DNA of 64,000 nucleotides from Neobacillus sp. Marseille-Q6967. GTDB taxonomy: Bacteria > Bacillota > Bacilli > Bacillales > Cytobacillaceae. How positions within the stretch are numbered: position 1 is the first letter of the stretch; every line of letters starts with the position of its first letter. Positions 1 to 8,038 of this stretch are shown piece by piece. The position numbers and the translations under genes are program-made. The DNA is taken from assembly GCF_946151075.1 (NCBI RefSeq), contig NZ_OX267715.1, positions 1,651,881 to 1,715,880 of the forward strand. The letters run 5' to 3'. The notes beneath the pieces are model-generated. The model was not told the origin of the DNA. It ran no database searches and worked only from the letters and a program-made list of their open reading frames with translations.

Positions 1-346
1 GTTCGTGCTCCCATACCCGCATTAAATGCCAGCCCTTTTCTATATAAAAATCGTTTACTTCTTTATCCCGATCCTGGTTCCGAGACAGTTTTTTTAACCA
101 ATAATCCTGATTGGACTTAGGTATATCGGAATGCAAAGGGCACACATGCCAAAAGCAGGAGTCTATGAAAATTACTATTTTATATTTATTTATGGAGATG
201 TCGGGTTTTCCAAATAACCCGGTATTTTTTCTGAATCTTATTCCTTTTTCCCATAAAGCACGGCTAACCCTATTTTCTAGTTTAGATACAGACCTTATGG
301 ATTTCATGTTTAAGGACCTTTGTTCTTTTGTAAGATTATCAGCCAA
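1..346 (-). CDS. vsr: Vsr-type very-short-patch repair endonuclease, 3' end cut by window edge
   Basis: The minus strand encodes a protein beginning at a TTG (346) preceded by the Shine-Dalgarno AAGGTG. It opens with a Vsr-like N-terminus (ADNLTKEQRSLNMKSIRS) and carries 'GKPDIS', then 'SCFWHVCPLHSD', the family's Asp and Cys-Phe-Trp-His zinc/catalytic region, and ends at the edge in 'GWHLMRVWEHE', the usual C-terminal block. Vsr enzymes nick 5' of T:G mismatches produced by deamination of 5-methylcytosine and normally accompany a cytosine methyltransferase. No methyltransferase is visible here; it could lie beyond position 1. About 115 codons are present, so only the last few residues are missing. 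No frameshift is seen. Confidence 0.85.
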   Translation of the reverse strand, partial: MADNLTKEQRSLNMKSIRSVSKLENRVSRALWEKGIRFRKNTGLFGKPDISINKYKIVIFIDSCFWHVCPLHSDIPKSNQDYWLKKLSRNQDRDKEVNDFYIEKGWHLMRVWEHE

Positions 347-533
347 ATTTATCACACCTTATATATCAGTACAATAGACGAATTTCCTAAATTTTACATC
401 TTTGAGTATGTGAACGCCTTCACTGCTTATTATAACCAATAATTGAATTCAAATTTCTCACTATTCGCAGTTCTCCTTTCATGATTATTCAAAAAATTCA
501 CTTCCAACTACGGCACAATCGTTTACATGACAT

Positions 534-578
534 GGGTCTGACCCTCCACGTGACAATTGCTATATGAAAGTCAGTCCC
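534..578. repeat. Imperfect palindromic element with GGGTCTGAC/GTCAGTCCC arms
   Basis: Arms GGGTCTGAC (534-542) and GTCAGTCCC (570-578) are complementary except for one base. A second element with the same GACTGACCC core lies at 49488-49544. The rest of the 347-683 gap upstream of the vsr gene holds nothing I recognise as a gene. Confidence 0.45.
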
Positions 579-683
579 AATTAATAAAAATAATGTCTTG
601 GATTTTTTTCCAAATCTCTTCCACTATTTCTTTAGGTTCAGATGGATTAGATCCAAAGATACTCATCGTAGTTAACTTTAAAT

Positions 684-1226
684 TTAACTTATTACTTCAT
701 CTACCGCACAAATAATGCCATCGTTTATAGAATCAGCTTTAAATGCATCAATTCTACTACCAAATAGTAAATGTATCCCTCGTCCAAATTGAGTTCCAAT
801 CCACATTTTTAGTCCAGTAATTTCAGAACCATTCTGATATACTTTATATAAAATTTTATAACTTGAAATTTCTTCATATACATATTCAATTGAAGTATCT
901 TGAGCTTGTAGTTGCTCAAACAATTGTCTAAACAATGATTTTAGTTCCAAGAAGTTCAGTTGTAAAAATTTATCCTTGTCTAAATCGGTTACTTTCCTAA
1001 TATGTATAAGACTTTCACTAAACGGGTTAGTTGGAGTATTTAAACTTCGTTCACTTTGGTTTAGGTTTACACTTTTTGGTTTTAAATCGGGAATTGGTCC
1101 CAATGAAGCTTCTTCAAATAAGGGAACATTATAAATCCTATGTAATAATTCTTCAAATTTCTCTTCAAACTCGTCATCCTTAGAAAAATCGATTACATAA
1201 TACCCTTTAAAATGAAACGGAATAAC
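684..1226 (-). pseudogene. C-terminal remnant of a TIR-domain protein
   Basis: The open frame follows an in-frame TGA at 1227-1229 and has no start region of its own. It begins 'VIPFHFKGYYVIDFSKDDEF' and continues into '..EELLHRIYNVPLFEEASLGPIPDL', which resembles the last strand and helix of bacterial TIR domains together with the Pro/Gly linker that often follows. About 120 further residues form an unrecognised C-terminal domain ending at 684. The catalytic Glu half of the TIR domain is absent: the frame instead abuts the 3' end of the MerR-like fragment at 1193, with overlap. I infer that a deletion removed the TIR N-terminus and joined the two genes. TIR proteins are commonly NAD-cleaving immune effectors; this one should be inactive. 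The TIR assignment rests on a short segment. Confidence 0.5.
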
Positions 1227-1797
1227 TCAATTTCGCGATTATATCTATTCGCATATTCTTTAATAAATTGTTCTCGTGCCTTTATATTTTCTTTTTTTCT
1301 TAAAAAACCTATAAACCGCTGATTAGTTGGTTTTTGGGACCACATGTGGAGTGCATCCTTCTTCAATTCTGCTTTTATTTTTTCAATCACAAGGACTTCC
1401 TTTAGTCTGACATTTTGCTTATCATTTGTTACCAATTGTTGAATAATGTTTGCGGTTTCTTCTAATTGATTTCGTAGATCAGAAAATATTTTATTAAGCT
1501 CATTGTTTAATACATCCTCTATTAAATAAAGTAATTTCATTTCTAGTCGTTCATGATCTAATACTGGCTCATCTATTTCATCAACTATATCGTTAATTTT
1601 ACAAACTTCAGCCTTTCGGACTTAATGTGTAAGGCAATTTTCAAGTCCAAATCGTCGTATATCTTTTCATTTGTCGAAGGTAATCTATTTACATAATGAA
1701 TATTAAGTTCTTCTAGTTTTTTAAACCATTGATCAATGGTATTAGCATGTCTTCCAATTTTGCTCGCAAACTCACCAATCTTCCATTGTTCTTTCAT
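1193..1797 (-). pseudogene. MerR-like HTH regulator of the mobile-element type, frameshifted
   Basis: The start ATG at 1797 has a strong AGGAGGGATGAC leader. The first frame (to 1585) gives 'MKEQWKIGEFASKIGRHANT', a MerR-like winged helix-turn-helix ending near 'IALHIKSER'. The continuation lies in another frame from about 1610 ('KAEVCKINDIVDEIDEP...') and runs to 1193 through a coiled-coil stretch and a block 'ALHMWSQKP...FLRKKEN'. That tail is typical of MerR/DUF3967-like proteins found on Bacillus plasmids and prophages. A one-base shift near 1605 therefore splits one gene into two. Its last residues overlap the TIR remnant, where a deletion junction is likely. Family placement comes from the pattern only. 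Confidence 0.55.
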
Positions 1798-2028
1798 GTC
1801 ATCCCTCCTTTCTTCATTTGTGGACATTTGTGGCTACATGTTGAATAACTTATGACTGCACAAACATTATTAATATAAAAAAAACTTCTAGAATCTGAAA
1901 CACTTAAGCATAAAAATTTTCTTATGTTCTAATGGAGACTTTTTAGGATCTTTATAAAACTTTTTGTGTAAAAAATGTGTAAAATGATTTCAAAAACTAC
2001 CTTTTCCAGCCGTTTTCCGGCAAAACAA

Positions 2029-2072
2029 AAAACACTCACAAACATTGATGTATCAACATTTGTGAGTGTTTT
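2029..2072. terminator. Perfect 14-bp inverted repeat, bidirectional terminator-like
   Basis: AAAACACTCACAAA (2029-2042) pairs perfectly with TTTGTGAGTGTTTT (2059-2072), with A-rich and T-rich outer ends. It lies just beyond the 3' end of the tRNA-Leu fragment on the minus strand, where the native tRNA terminator would be expected. Confidence 0.6.
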
Positions 2073-2108
2073 AACGTTTGTTAAATCAACTCGATTTTAC
2101 TTAAAGAT

Positions 2109-2166
2109 ACATGTAGTCAGGGGCGAACCGACACTCCAGAGTAACACGATTTTGAGTCGTGTTCAC
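2109..2166 (-). other. tRNA-Leu(CAA) 3'-half fragment, candidate attachment-site remnant
   Basis: Read on the minus strand from 2161, an anticodon arm (CACGA, loop CTCAAAA, TCGTG; anticodon CAA) is followed by a short variable arm, a T-arm (GTCGG, loop TTCGCCC, CTGAC) and an acceptor-like end near 2109. The 5' half of the tRNA (acceptor 5' strand, D-arm) is absent, and the T-loop departs from the TTCRA consensus, so this is not a functional tRNA. A fragment starting at the anticodon stem and running to the 3' end is what remains at the distal end of an element integrated into a tRNA gene. Phage-type replication genes lie on the adjacent side. Confidence 0.6.
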
Positions 2167-2194
2167 ATTTTATAATAATTTACTGTTTCTTTAA

Positions 2195-2509
2195 TCATAT
2201 GGAAGAAAACGGGTTTAAAACCATGAGTATTTCTATAGCCGACATTTTCGGTAACTTATCTACGAAATCATTTAATTGTTTTCTAGTATAAAAAGAAAAG
2301 GCTCCAATTTCATGAGTAGGAAATAGTTTTCCATCTTCCCTACGTGTTAGTTGATAAAGCCTTAATATATACTTACTTTTTGTTTTTCCTGATAAGGCTG
2401 ACACTGCTATCCTACCGTCTATTGGACTTAAAGTTACAAATTCAATTTTCTTATTTTTTAAAATATCATTCGGAAAAACAACAGACAAACCGTGATTACT
2501 ATTATCCAA
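2195..2509 (-). CDS. Hypothetical mobile-element protein, 104 aa
   Basis: A TTG start at 2509 is preceded by GGGAGGTG at good spacing. The 104-residue product is soluble, with no signal peptide or membrane segment, and has alternating strands ('KYILRLYQLTRREDGKLFP', 'IGAFSFYTRKQLNDFVDKLP') suggesting a small alpha/beta fold. I do not recognise the family. It is the last gene before the tRNA-Leu fragment and shares strand with the DnaB/DnaD-like genes upstream, so it probably belongs to the same decayed element. No frameshift is visible. Confidence 0.6.
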   Translation of the reverse strand: MDNSNHGLSVVFPNDILKNKKIEFVTLSPIDGRIAVSALSGKTKSKYILRLYQLTRREDGKLFPTHEIGAFSFYTRKQLNDFVDKLPKMSAIEILMVLNPFSSI

Positions 2510-2616
2510 TTAGGCACCTCCCTTGAATATCTCCAGTATAATTTTATAAAAGTTTGAGCATAAATAAACAAGATTTTAAAAGTTGTACCTTATTTGTCAT
2601 AGGTTTAGTACATTTT

Positions 2617-2775
2617 TTATTCACATTTATACTTATAACAGCTAAAAACCTGCTTACAATACCATGGAAGGATTGGCCGTTGTGAAAACATTCCCTTGTT
2701 TTGTATTACAACAAAATCCCCTTCTTTCAATTTCCAATTTATAAACAAACTCTCATTTTTTTGCCCTTTTTTCAC
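2617..2775 (-). pseudogene. Possible short coding remnant, about 52 codons
   Basis: An open frame from GTG 2775 to TAA 2617 encodes 'LKEGDFVVIQNKGMFSQRP' followed by a Cys-containing tail. It has a plausible beta-rich composition but no good ribosome binding site, and an in-frame stop sits immediately upstream of the GTG. It may be the 3' part of a broken element gene or chance. No function is proposed. Confidence 0.25.
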
Positions 2776-2928
2776 TCATTGTACAGAATGTCTTACCAAC
2801 ATTCTTTCGTAATAGGATAAAAAAAGAGCTCTCACTATTTGTGGGATCTCTTCCAAAAAATGTTATTTAAAAGATCATAAATTAAATATCTCTTTCCTGG
2901 ATCTGGGTTAGTTCCCTCTTTCTCACTT

Positions 2929-3353
2929 TCACCACTCCCTCTTAAAATACCCCGCTTCAGCTGGAAAACTCACGAATTCCTTCCTCATGTCCCGAAATGT
3001 TATCACACCATTACCTCTAGAGATCTCGAAATCTAGCAAATATTCGTGACAGTTCAACGGGGATTGATGAAATGTTTTGGTATAGAATTGGATTGCCTCT
3101 TGCGGGCTGGCTGCATAGATAAGACAAAATCCTTCTGGTTCATCTTCAGTGAATAGATGCCAATCTTATGAAAACCTAATACATTGTTTTGAATCATTTC
3201 CGCCACTTTCTGATGATCTGCTTGATCTAAGTCTAATTTGGATATGTTGTCATCTAATGAAATTTTCTGCTCTGCTAGTAAATGGTGGATATAGTGAGCT
3301 AATGAGGATTCTTCAAAACGTAAAGAATCCAGGTAAAGTTCTTTCACATTCAT
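2929..3353 (-). pseudogene. Frameshifted hypothetical gene of the replication module
   Basis: The start ATG at 3353 follows GAGGTG. The first frame reads 'MNVKELYLDSLRFEESSLAH...KIGIYSLKMN' and then degenerates to a false stop at 3054. A second frame picks up at about 3150 with 'EPEGFCLIYAASPQEAIQFY' and runs smoothly through 'NCHEYLLDFEISRGNGVITF' to TGA at 2929-2931. The two halves read as one protein of about 140 residues split by a small deletion around 3148-3155. I recognise the overall sequence as one seen near DnaB-like helicases in Bacillus elements but know no function. It lies 86 nt downstream of the helicase gene on the same strand. Confidence 0.6.
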
Positions 3354-3438
3354 ATGATAACACCTCGATATGAGATTTTTTTGTCGTCTGTAGGTTTCGG
3401 TCTTATAGTGCTAATGGAAGGTTCTAGAACTGTAGGAC

Positions 3439-4683
3439 TTATTCCTTTTTTTCTTCAATCTTTCCTGTATGCTCGTTGTAATTCACTGAAATTGTTCCAA
3501 CGGGACCATTTCGATTTTTCGAGACAATGATTTCGAGGGAATGATCCTGTGAGTCTTTGTTATAGTACGCTTCGCGATACAAGAACAAAATAACATCGGC
3601 ATCCTGTTCAACACTGCCTGATTCCCGAATATCCGACATCATTGGCCTTTTATTGGCTCTTGATTCCACCGATCGATTTAGCTGCGCTAAACAAATGACG
3701 GGGCAATCAAAATCCTTCGCCATCGTTTTGAGGGATTTGGATATTTCCGTTACTTGTTGATGAGAATTCCCTCCGTAAAATTGACTAGAATGGATCAAAG
3801 TTAAGTAATCAATAAAAAGGACTGGTTTCTTGTATGGAAATTGATTCATTAATTTTCGTGTTTTCGCTCTCATTTCGGCAATCGTTTGCCCAGATCCATC
3901 AAAAATTTGCATATGGGTTTCATTGAGATCACCAATTACATCTGACCATTTATTTTTTTGACTTTGATTGAGCATTCTTTTCGGCTCCCGCATTTTGGCA
4001 CGGTTAAATCCCCCTGTCGAAGCAATTAATCGAGAAGTTATCAGCTTTTCAGGCATTTCCAAAGAAAATACAAGTGGCAAATAACCAGCCCACCCCGACA
4101 TTTTTGCAAAATGAAGCATTACGTCGGTTTTTCCCATCGAGGGTCTTGCGGCTAGAATCGTTACTTCTCCACCCTGAAAGCCTCCCGTCACTTCGTCGAG
4201 CTTTTTGATGCCCGTTGTTGCACTTTTCAGCGTTGCTTGATCTTCCCATGGAGCCTCATAGATATTTGATAACGCAAGTTGTAAGGACGTGTGGTCCTCC
4301 ATCTTCATTTGGTTAATTTTATCCAATTCGCCAATGACTTTCGCAATCTCCCAATCATTCATGGCTGCAACCGTTAAGATGTTTCTCTTTTCCCGTTCCT
4401 TCCACAGATTGAGAATGAGCTTCTCTATTCCTTCAAATTTCACAAGATCCGCATAGGATAACAGCTCTGAAAGATATGACATTCCACCGAATGAATCCAG
4501 GTCGGGTAAGGTTGTCAAAGTAATCAAATCAATATTCTTGCCAGCTTGGTTTAACTCCAGCATTCTTCGCATTAATTCTTTATGCCGTGTACTTTCTAAC
4601 TGCTCAGGTTGAATCACGGTATCTTGGAGTAAGTACTCCGCCTTCATCAAGCTTCCTAAGAACGCTTTTTCCGCAATACTCAT
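3439..4683 (-). CDS. DnaB-like replicative helicase of phage/ICE type
   Basis: The 414-residue protein has the two-part DnaB layout: an N-terminal helical domain (residues 1-105) and a RecA-like ATPase domain. Walker A is 'ARPSMGKT' near residues 179-186, and the Walker B-like strand is 'KPVLFIDYLTL'. The later 'DIRESGSVEQDADVILFLYR' stretch is the conserved DnaB arginine-finger region. Cellular DnaB is about 450 residues, so this is slightly short, as in phage and conjugative-element versions. Its ATG overlaps the last codons of the DnaD-like gene (ATGA, 4680-4683), showing translational coupling to a loader-type partner. The helicase is intact although the partner carries two stop codons. 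Confidence 0.85.
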   Translation of the reverse strand: MSIAEKAFLGSLMKAEYLLQDTVIQPEQLESTRHKELMRRMLELNQAGKNIDLITLTTLPDLDSFGGMSYLSELLSYADLVKFEGIEKLILNLWKEREKRNILTVAAMNDWEIAKVIGELDKINQMKMEDHTSLQLALSNIYEAPWEDQATLKSATTGIKKLDEVTGGFQGGEVTILAARPSMGKTDVMLHFAKMSGWAGYLPLVFSLEMPEKLITSRLIASTGGFNRAKMREPKRMLNQSQKNKWSDVIGDLNETHMQIFDGSGQTIAEMRAKTRKLMNQFPYKKPVLFIDYLTLIHSSQFYGGNSHQQVTEISKSLKTMAKDFDCPVICLAQLNRSVESRANKRPMMSDIRESGSVEQDADVILFLYREAYYNKDSQDHSLEIIVSKNRNGPVGTISVNYNEHTGKIEEKKE

Positions 4684-5681
4684 CGATCTTCACCTGCCGA
4701 AAGGTCGAGTTCAAAACCACTTGGAATATCTCTTCCCCCAGGAAAGGATTCGGTTAATTGCTTATGCTTTAATACAGGCTTTTGGTTCTCATCATACGAA
4801 TCAATTTCTTCTACGGTTAGTAGTGATTCATTATCCCAGTTTTTCAGAATTCCAACCACATAGTTCAGCTTTCGCTTGTTATTGGTACACGCAATAGTCA
4901 TGGCTTTAATAATCATCTCTTTCGGCTGTAAAAAGCTAGAATCATCTAACCAAGATAACAGCTACTGTTTAGCATTCACGTTCGTAAAACCAAATCCATT
5001 GTTGTCCCAAAACTCAACAATTTCTTTCACATCTTCTGTTTTTTGATTAATGGGATTCTCTATGTCTTGATTATTCTCTATATTTGGATGAAGAGCTTTT
5101 TGTTGTTGTTTTTCTTTTTCATTTTCTTTTTGTTTTTCTTTTTGTCCCCGTATCGTATAACGATACATGACCGTATCCTCTAACTCTTCGCATTCAGTAT
5201 CTATGTATGGATCATTTTCATCTGGGTCACTACCTTCCTCACTAAAAAACATTTCTTCTTGGCCACAAAAAGATTCATATAAGCTGCAAATTTCCTGCTT
5301 TAGAATGGCTTCCGAAACATATAGAATAAGCGAGGAATCCTCGACATCTTTTAATTCAGAATAAATACAATCCATGATCGGTTTCCCGCCTTTATGCAGG
5401 TTATATTTCCCTCAGTTTTTAATCGCGAGTTCTCTTGTTTCAGGATTGTAACGAATCAATTTGTGATGCTCGGTGAATCGTTCCATCAACGAATGAACAC
5501 TCTCAATTGAATAACCTAAATCAAATGCCATTTGTTTTTTCGTAATCTTATAGATTCCGATTTGAGTCGTATGTGGATTCGTAAGAAGATAGAGGTAAAA
5601 ATACTTATCCTCCGGGGTCATCTCTTCTGAAACAATCGGATTCTTCCAAAAATCAGTACGCACCATTCTATATTTTGTCAT
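4680..5681 (-). pseudogene. DnaD-like replication protein with two in-frame stop codons
   Basis: A single reading frame of about 333 codons runs from ATG 5681 to 4680 but is cut by TGA at about 5412-5414 and TAG at about 4962-4964. Across the first stop the frame reads 'ELAIKN-stop-GKYNLHKGGKP', where Trp (TGG to TGA) fits. Across the second it reads 'NVNAKQ-stop-LLSWLDDSSF', where Gln (CAG to TAG) fits. The N-terminus ('MTKYRMVRTDFWKNP') is the winged-helix domain of phage DnaD-type proteins; a charged Lys/Gln/Glu linker and a DnaD-C helical domain ('VEFWDNNGFGF', 'KLNYVVGIL') follow. Both lesions are C/G to T/A transitions, consistent with decay of the gene that should load the helicase downstream. 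Confidence 0.8.
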
Positions 5682-5785
5682 CTTAACCACTGCCCTTTCT
5701 TCAAAAAATTTCCCTCATAAAACATATAGGTTTTAATGAAGAAAAGGGTCATATGTTTTTCATAAAAATGTGAATATTTGTTGAC

Positions 5786-5829
5786 AAAAAACGGTTCAAT
5801 CCTAAATAAATAGAATTGAACCGTTTTTT
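5786..5829. terminator. Strong hairpin, 15-bp stem with A/T-rich ends
   Basis: AAAAAACGGTTCAAT (5786-5800) pairs with ATTGAACCGTTTTTT (5815-5829). It lies upstream of the DnaD-like gene on its strand, so it could terminate incoming transcription or act as a leader attenuator. A related hairpin occurs at 10310-10352. Confidence 0.7.
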
Positions 5830-5996
5830 TGTTTCGTAAAAAAGAAAGACACCGCTGTTCGTCCATTTAACGGTGTCCTTACTATCGTATTAAACTAGTA
5901 AGACTATCAAGTTCTGAAGCCTTTTTCATCTTTTCTTTGTTTCCTCACCTTGATCCGCCAAACATCATAGGTGCTCCGTCAAGTCATGCAATCCAA

Positions 5997-6185
5997 CTAT
6001 TTATTTTTATTAAAAACACCTGGAGAATAATATCCTTCCGTATACCTGGTTGTTTTGACCTTTTCGGATGAAATCTGTTTATCGGAGCCCTGTAGACTGT
6101 TTTTATTTTTCCATTGGTCGTACGTTAACAGTCCAGTACTTTCATCGTTTAAATATTTGATATAATCTTTGCCATAAATATACAT
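5997..6185 (-). CDS. Hypothetical small protein, 62 aa
   Basis: ATG at 6185 is preceded by GGAGGTG at a 9-10 nt spacing, which is the main support. The product starts 'MYIYGKDYIKYLNDESTG' and is hydrophilic, rich in Lys, Tyr and Ser, without membrane segments or cysteines. I do not recognise a family. It is followed within about 170 nt by the hairpin upstream of the DnaD-like gene. The 5867-5996 stretch just beyond it has two short frames, each interrupted, and no supported gene. Confidence 0.5.
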   Translation of the reverse strand: MYIYGKDYIKYLNDESTGLLTYDQWKNKNSLQGSDKQISSEKVKTTRYTEGYYSPGVFNKNK

Positions 6186-6371
6186 CTAAGGTTTCACCTC
6201 CATTGTATACTAACAATGTATGCGCTTTCATAAATAAAAAACACCAAAATGGGTTGACTATTTAGCTTTTAGCATGAGCGCTGGTCTCATCGAAAAAAAT
6301 ATCAAATACCTTGCATTTAACTTGGAAACATAAAATAAAATTCGAAGGTCCGATGATCTTACTATAGGATT

Positions 6372-6409
6372 AAAAGAAGTCCCAGGATTTGTTCCCTGGG
6401 ACCTCTTTT
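6372..6409 (-). terminator. Rho-independent terminator of the 6430-6615 gene
   Basis: AAAAGAAGTCCCAGG and CCTGGGACCTCTTTT form a 15-bp stem with one mismatch and an 8-nt loop. The arms end in T/A runs suited to termination of the minus-strand small membrane protein gene. Confidence 0.75.
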
Positions 6410-6429
6410 AATCTAGTAGCATTATTTTT

Positions 6430-6615
6430 TTACTTACTAAACAAACCTCTTACACCTTTATAAATTAAAACAAGTGAGAAGACTAGTACAGTAAGTAAGC
6501 CAAGAATATTAGTAAATGGTGAAACGCTTTCAAGAAATGAATCAGCTAAAGGAGCTTTAATAAGTGCAAACCCAGAAAAAATTGCAGCAAGGAATAAAAA
6601 AATTCGATTATCCAT
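6430..6615 (-). CDS. Small integral membrane protein, 61 aa
   Basis: ATG at 6615 has an AAGGAGAGG ribosome site. Two hydrophobic segments are visible, residues 3-23 ('IFLFLAAIFSGFALI') and 36-55 ('ILGLLTVLVFSLVLIY'), separated by an acidic/Ser loop and followed by a short basic tail (YKGVRGLFSK). This predicts two membrane helices with both ends in the cytoplasm. It has its own terminator at 6372-6409 and looks monocistronic. No function can be assigned. Confidence 0.65.
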   Translation of the reverse strand: MDNRIFLFLAAIFSGFALIKAPLADSFLESVSPFTNILGLLTVLVFSLVLIYKGVRGLFSK

Positions 6616-6662
6616 CTTTTCCTCTCCTTCTTAAGTGATTGTTAAAATATATGTCATTCATG

Positions 6663-6947
6663 TTACAAATATGTCAATTGTATTAAAGTGAAAATTCCGA
6701 GTAATTTTACAAAGGGTTCCAACGACATCCAAATGAGAATTATGATCTTCACAGCCTCTTCATTGAAGGTTTGATTTTCTATATAGATTGAGGATTGTTT
6801 GTCTTTGTTTCTAAATGCTTCTTTCAGTAATTCATTCGGCCATTCTTCGGGGACATTCGGATAATCGTGCAGGGCATGCAGGACTATTTCTTGGATTAAA
6901 ATATCATCGCTAATCAAGTGAGGTTTAATTTTTTCTAAAAATGTCAT
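6663..6947 (-). CDS. N-terminal fragment of a conserved Bacillus HEAT-like protein, probably truncated
   Basis: ATG 6947 follows AAAGGA. The first 70 residues ('MTFLEKIKPHLISDDILIQE', 'ALHDYPNVPEEWPNELL', then 'NQTFNEEAVKI') form amphipathic helices like the start of a longer helical-repeat protein. I recall such proteins of several hundred residues in Bacillus; here the frame diverges into a hydrophobic tail ('IILIWMSLEPFVKLL') and stops at 94 residues. I therefore think a downstream part has been lost, though a genuine short protein cannot be excluded. It faces the convergent start region of the LysM gene's upstream sequence. Confidence 0.4.
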   Translation of the reverse strand: MTFLEKIKPHLISDDILIQEIVLHALHDYPNVPEEWPNELLKEAFRNKDKQSSIYIENQTFNEEAVKIIILIWMSLEPFVKLLGIFTLIQLTYL

Positions 6948-7117
6948 TATGTATTCCTTTCATTCTCCTTTTTACAATCAAAATCATTGTACTTTATTGC
7001 AGTATAAAGTAAAAAAAGACTGAATGCGTCCATTTTTATTTTGGAAGAATAATTGGGCTTATTTATTAGAATCGAATTTGCAATTACCTCGTCAAAATAT
7101 ATGAGGTGATAAATAAA

Positions 7118-7990
7118 ATGAAAAAATTCAAACGTTTCCTGCAGGTTGTCCTTTGTACAATGTTGGTCGGGTCGGTCTTTTATTTCGGTCAAGCGATTAC
7201 ATTCGCTAAGGAAAATTATATTATTATAAAGAAAGGAGATACATTATATAGCATTTCAAAGAAATACAATATTTCCATTGAGGATTTAAAGAATTACAAC
7301 CAATTAACAAGCAACAAGATTATTGCCGGTCAAAAGTTACTAATTCCAGATCTTGAACAAACCAAACCATTGCATGTTGTCGTCGCTGGTTCTTTTAGCA
7401 AGAAAAGCAACGCGGATAAGCGAGTCGCTTTCTTGAAAAAGAATGGAATTGAAGCGGTTGTCGTTAAAAAAGTCATAGATGGTAAAAATTTTTATCGCGT
7501 TCAGGCTGGTGCCTTTTCGAGTAAATCTAAAGCGGAGAATATGAAAGCGAAGTTAAAGGATATTGGGATAAAAGATGCTTTTGTTTTAGCTGAGAAGCCT
7601 CTTCATATTAATGGAATCACATTGGGCTCTTCTTACAATCAACTTGTTCAAAAATTCGGGCAACCAATCAAAACGGAGGACGATAAGAAAACTAGGTCCC
7701 TTTATTATAAAAATGAAGGTGCCGGGGTTCGTGTTACATTCAATGCAGCTAAAGACTCCATTGAACAGTTGCAAGTGTACCCGGAATTTTTGAAAACTAC
7801 TTCCATCCCGACAGAGAAAAACAAAATCCTGGATGCTTATGGAAACCCAAATGAAGTAAAGATCGTTACCTGCTATGAAAGTGCGAACTGTGAACAAATC
7901 ATTTATAAATTTAACAAAGGTCAATTAATCGTTCAGATTGATCGCGATGGAAAGACCGTTCAATATTTAGATTTGCGAAAAGTTAAATAA
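7118..7990 (+). CDS. Secreted LysM and SPOR-domain protein, 290 aa
   Basis: I chose ATG 7118 because GAGGTG sits 9 nt upstream. A basic N-terminus and hydrophobic core (about residues 8-28) form a signal peptide ending near 'ITFAKEN'. A LysM domain follows ('IIIKKGDTLYSISKKYNISI' to 'AGQKLLIPD', about residues 34-78), then a SPOR domain (about 85-155; 'VVVAGSFSKKSNADKR' and 'FYRVQAGAFSSKSKAENM'). Both bind cell-wall glycans. The C-terminal 110 residues resemble the YjgB/DUF4309-type domain ('ITLGSSYNQLVQKFGQPI'). No catalytic domain is visible, so it is a wall-anchored protein, possibly spore- or division-associated. It stands alone and ends at a bidirectional terminator shared with the convergent hydroxylase gene. 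Confidence 0.8.
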   Translation: MKKFKRFLQVVLCTMLVGSVFYFGQAITFAKENYIIIKKGDTLYSISKKYNISIEDLKNYNQLTSNKIIAGQKLLIPDLEQTKPLHVVVAGSFSKKSNADKRVAFLKKNGIEAVVVKKVIDGKNFYRVQAGAFSSKSKAENMKAKLKDIGIKDAFVLAEKPLHINGITLGSSYNQLVQKFGQPIKTEDDKKTRSLYYKNEGAGVRVTFNAAKDSIEQLQVYPEFLKTTSIPTEKNKILDAYGNPNEVKIVTCYESANCEQIIYKFNKGQLIVQIDRDGKTVQYLDLRKVK

Positions 7991-7998
7991 AAATTAAA

Positions 7999-8038
7999 AG
8001 AAACTAAAAAGGGACCCGCAGCCCCCTTATTAGTTTCT
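7999..8038. terminator. Bidirectional terminator between convergent genes
   Basis: AGAAACTAAAAAGGG and CCCTTATTAGTTTCT form a long stem (one mismatch) between the plus-strand LysM gene and the minus-strand hydroxylase gene, with A/T flanks on both sides. Confidence 0.8.

Noticed and set aside
571-666. Minus-strand 31-codon frame beginning MSIFGSNPSEPKEIVEEIWK
   Set aside because: It has plausible composition, but no ribosome site, and it ends inside the palindromic element at 534-578.
4962-5414. Programmed stop-codon readthrough in the DnaD-like gene
   Set aside because: Two different stops (TGA and TAG) with no recoding signal in a region full of broken genes make simple decay more likely.
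5867-5996. Two short minus-strand frames (for example ending in KMKKASELDSLTSLIR)
   Set aside because: Each is interrupted by stops and lacks a start with a ribosome site; I could not tie either to a family.
6947-7192. Minus-strand frame of 81 codons
   Set aside because: It overlaps the start of the well-supported LysM-SPOR gene on the other strand and has no family features.
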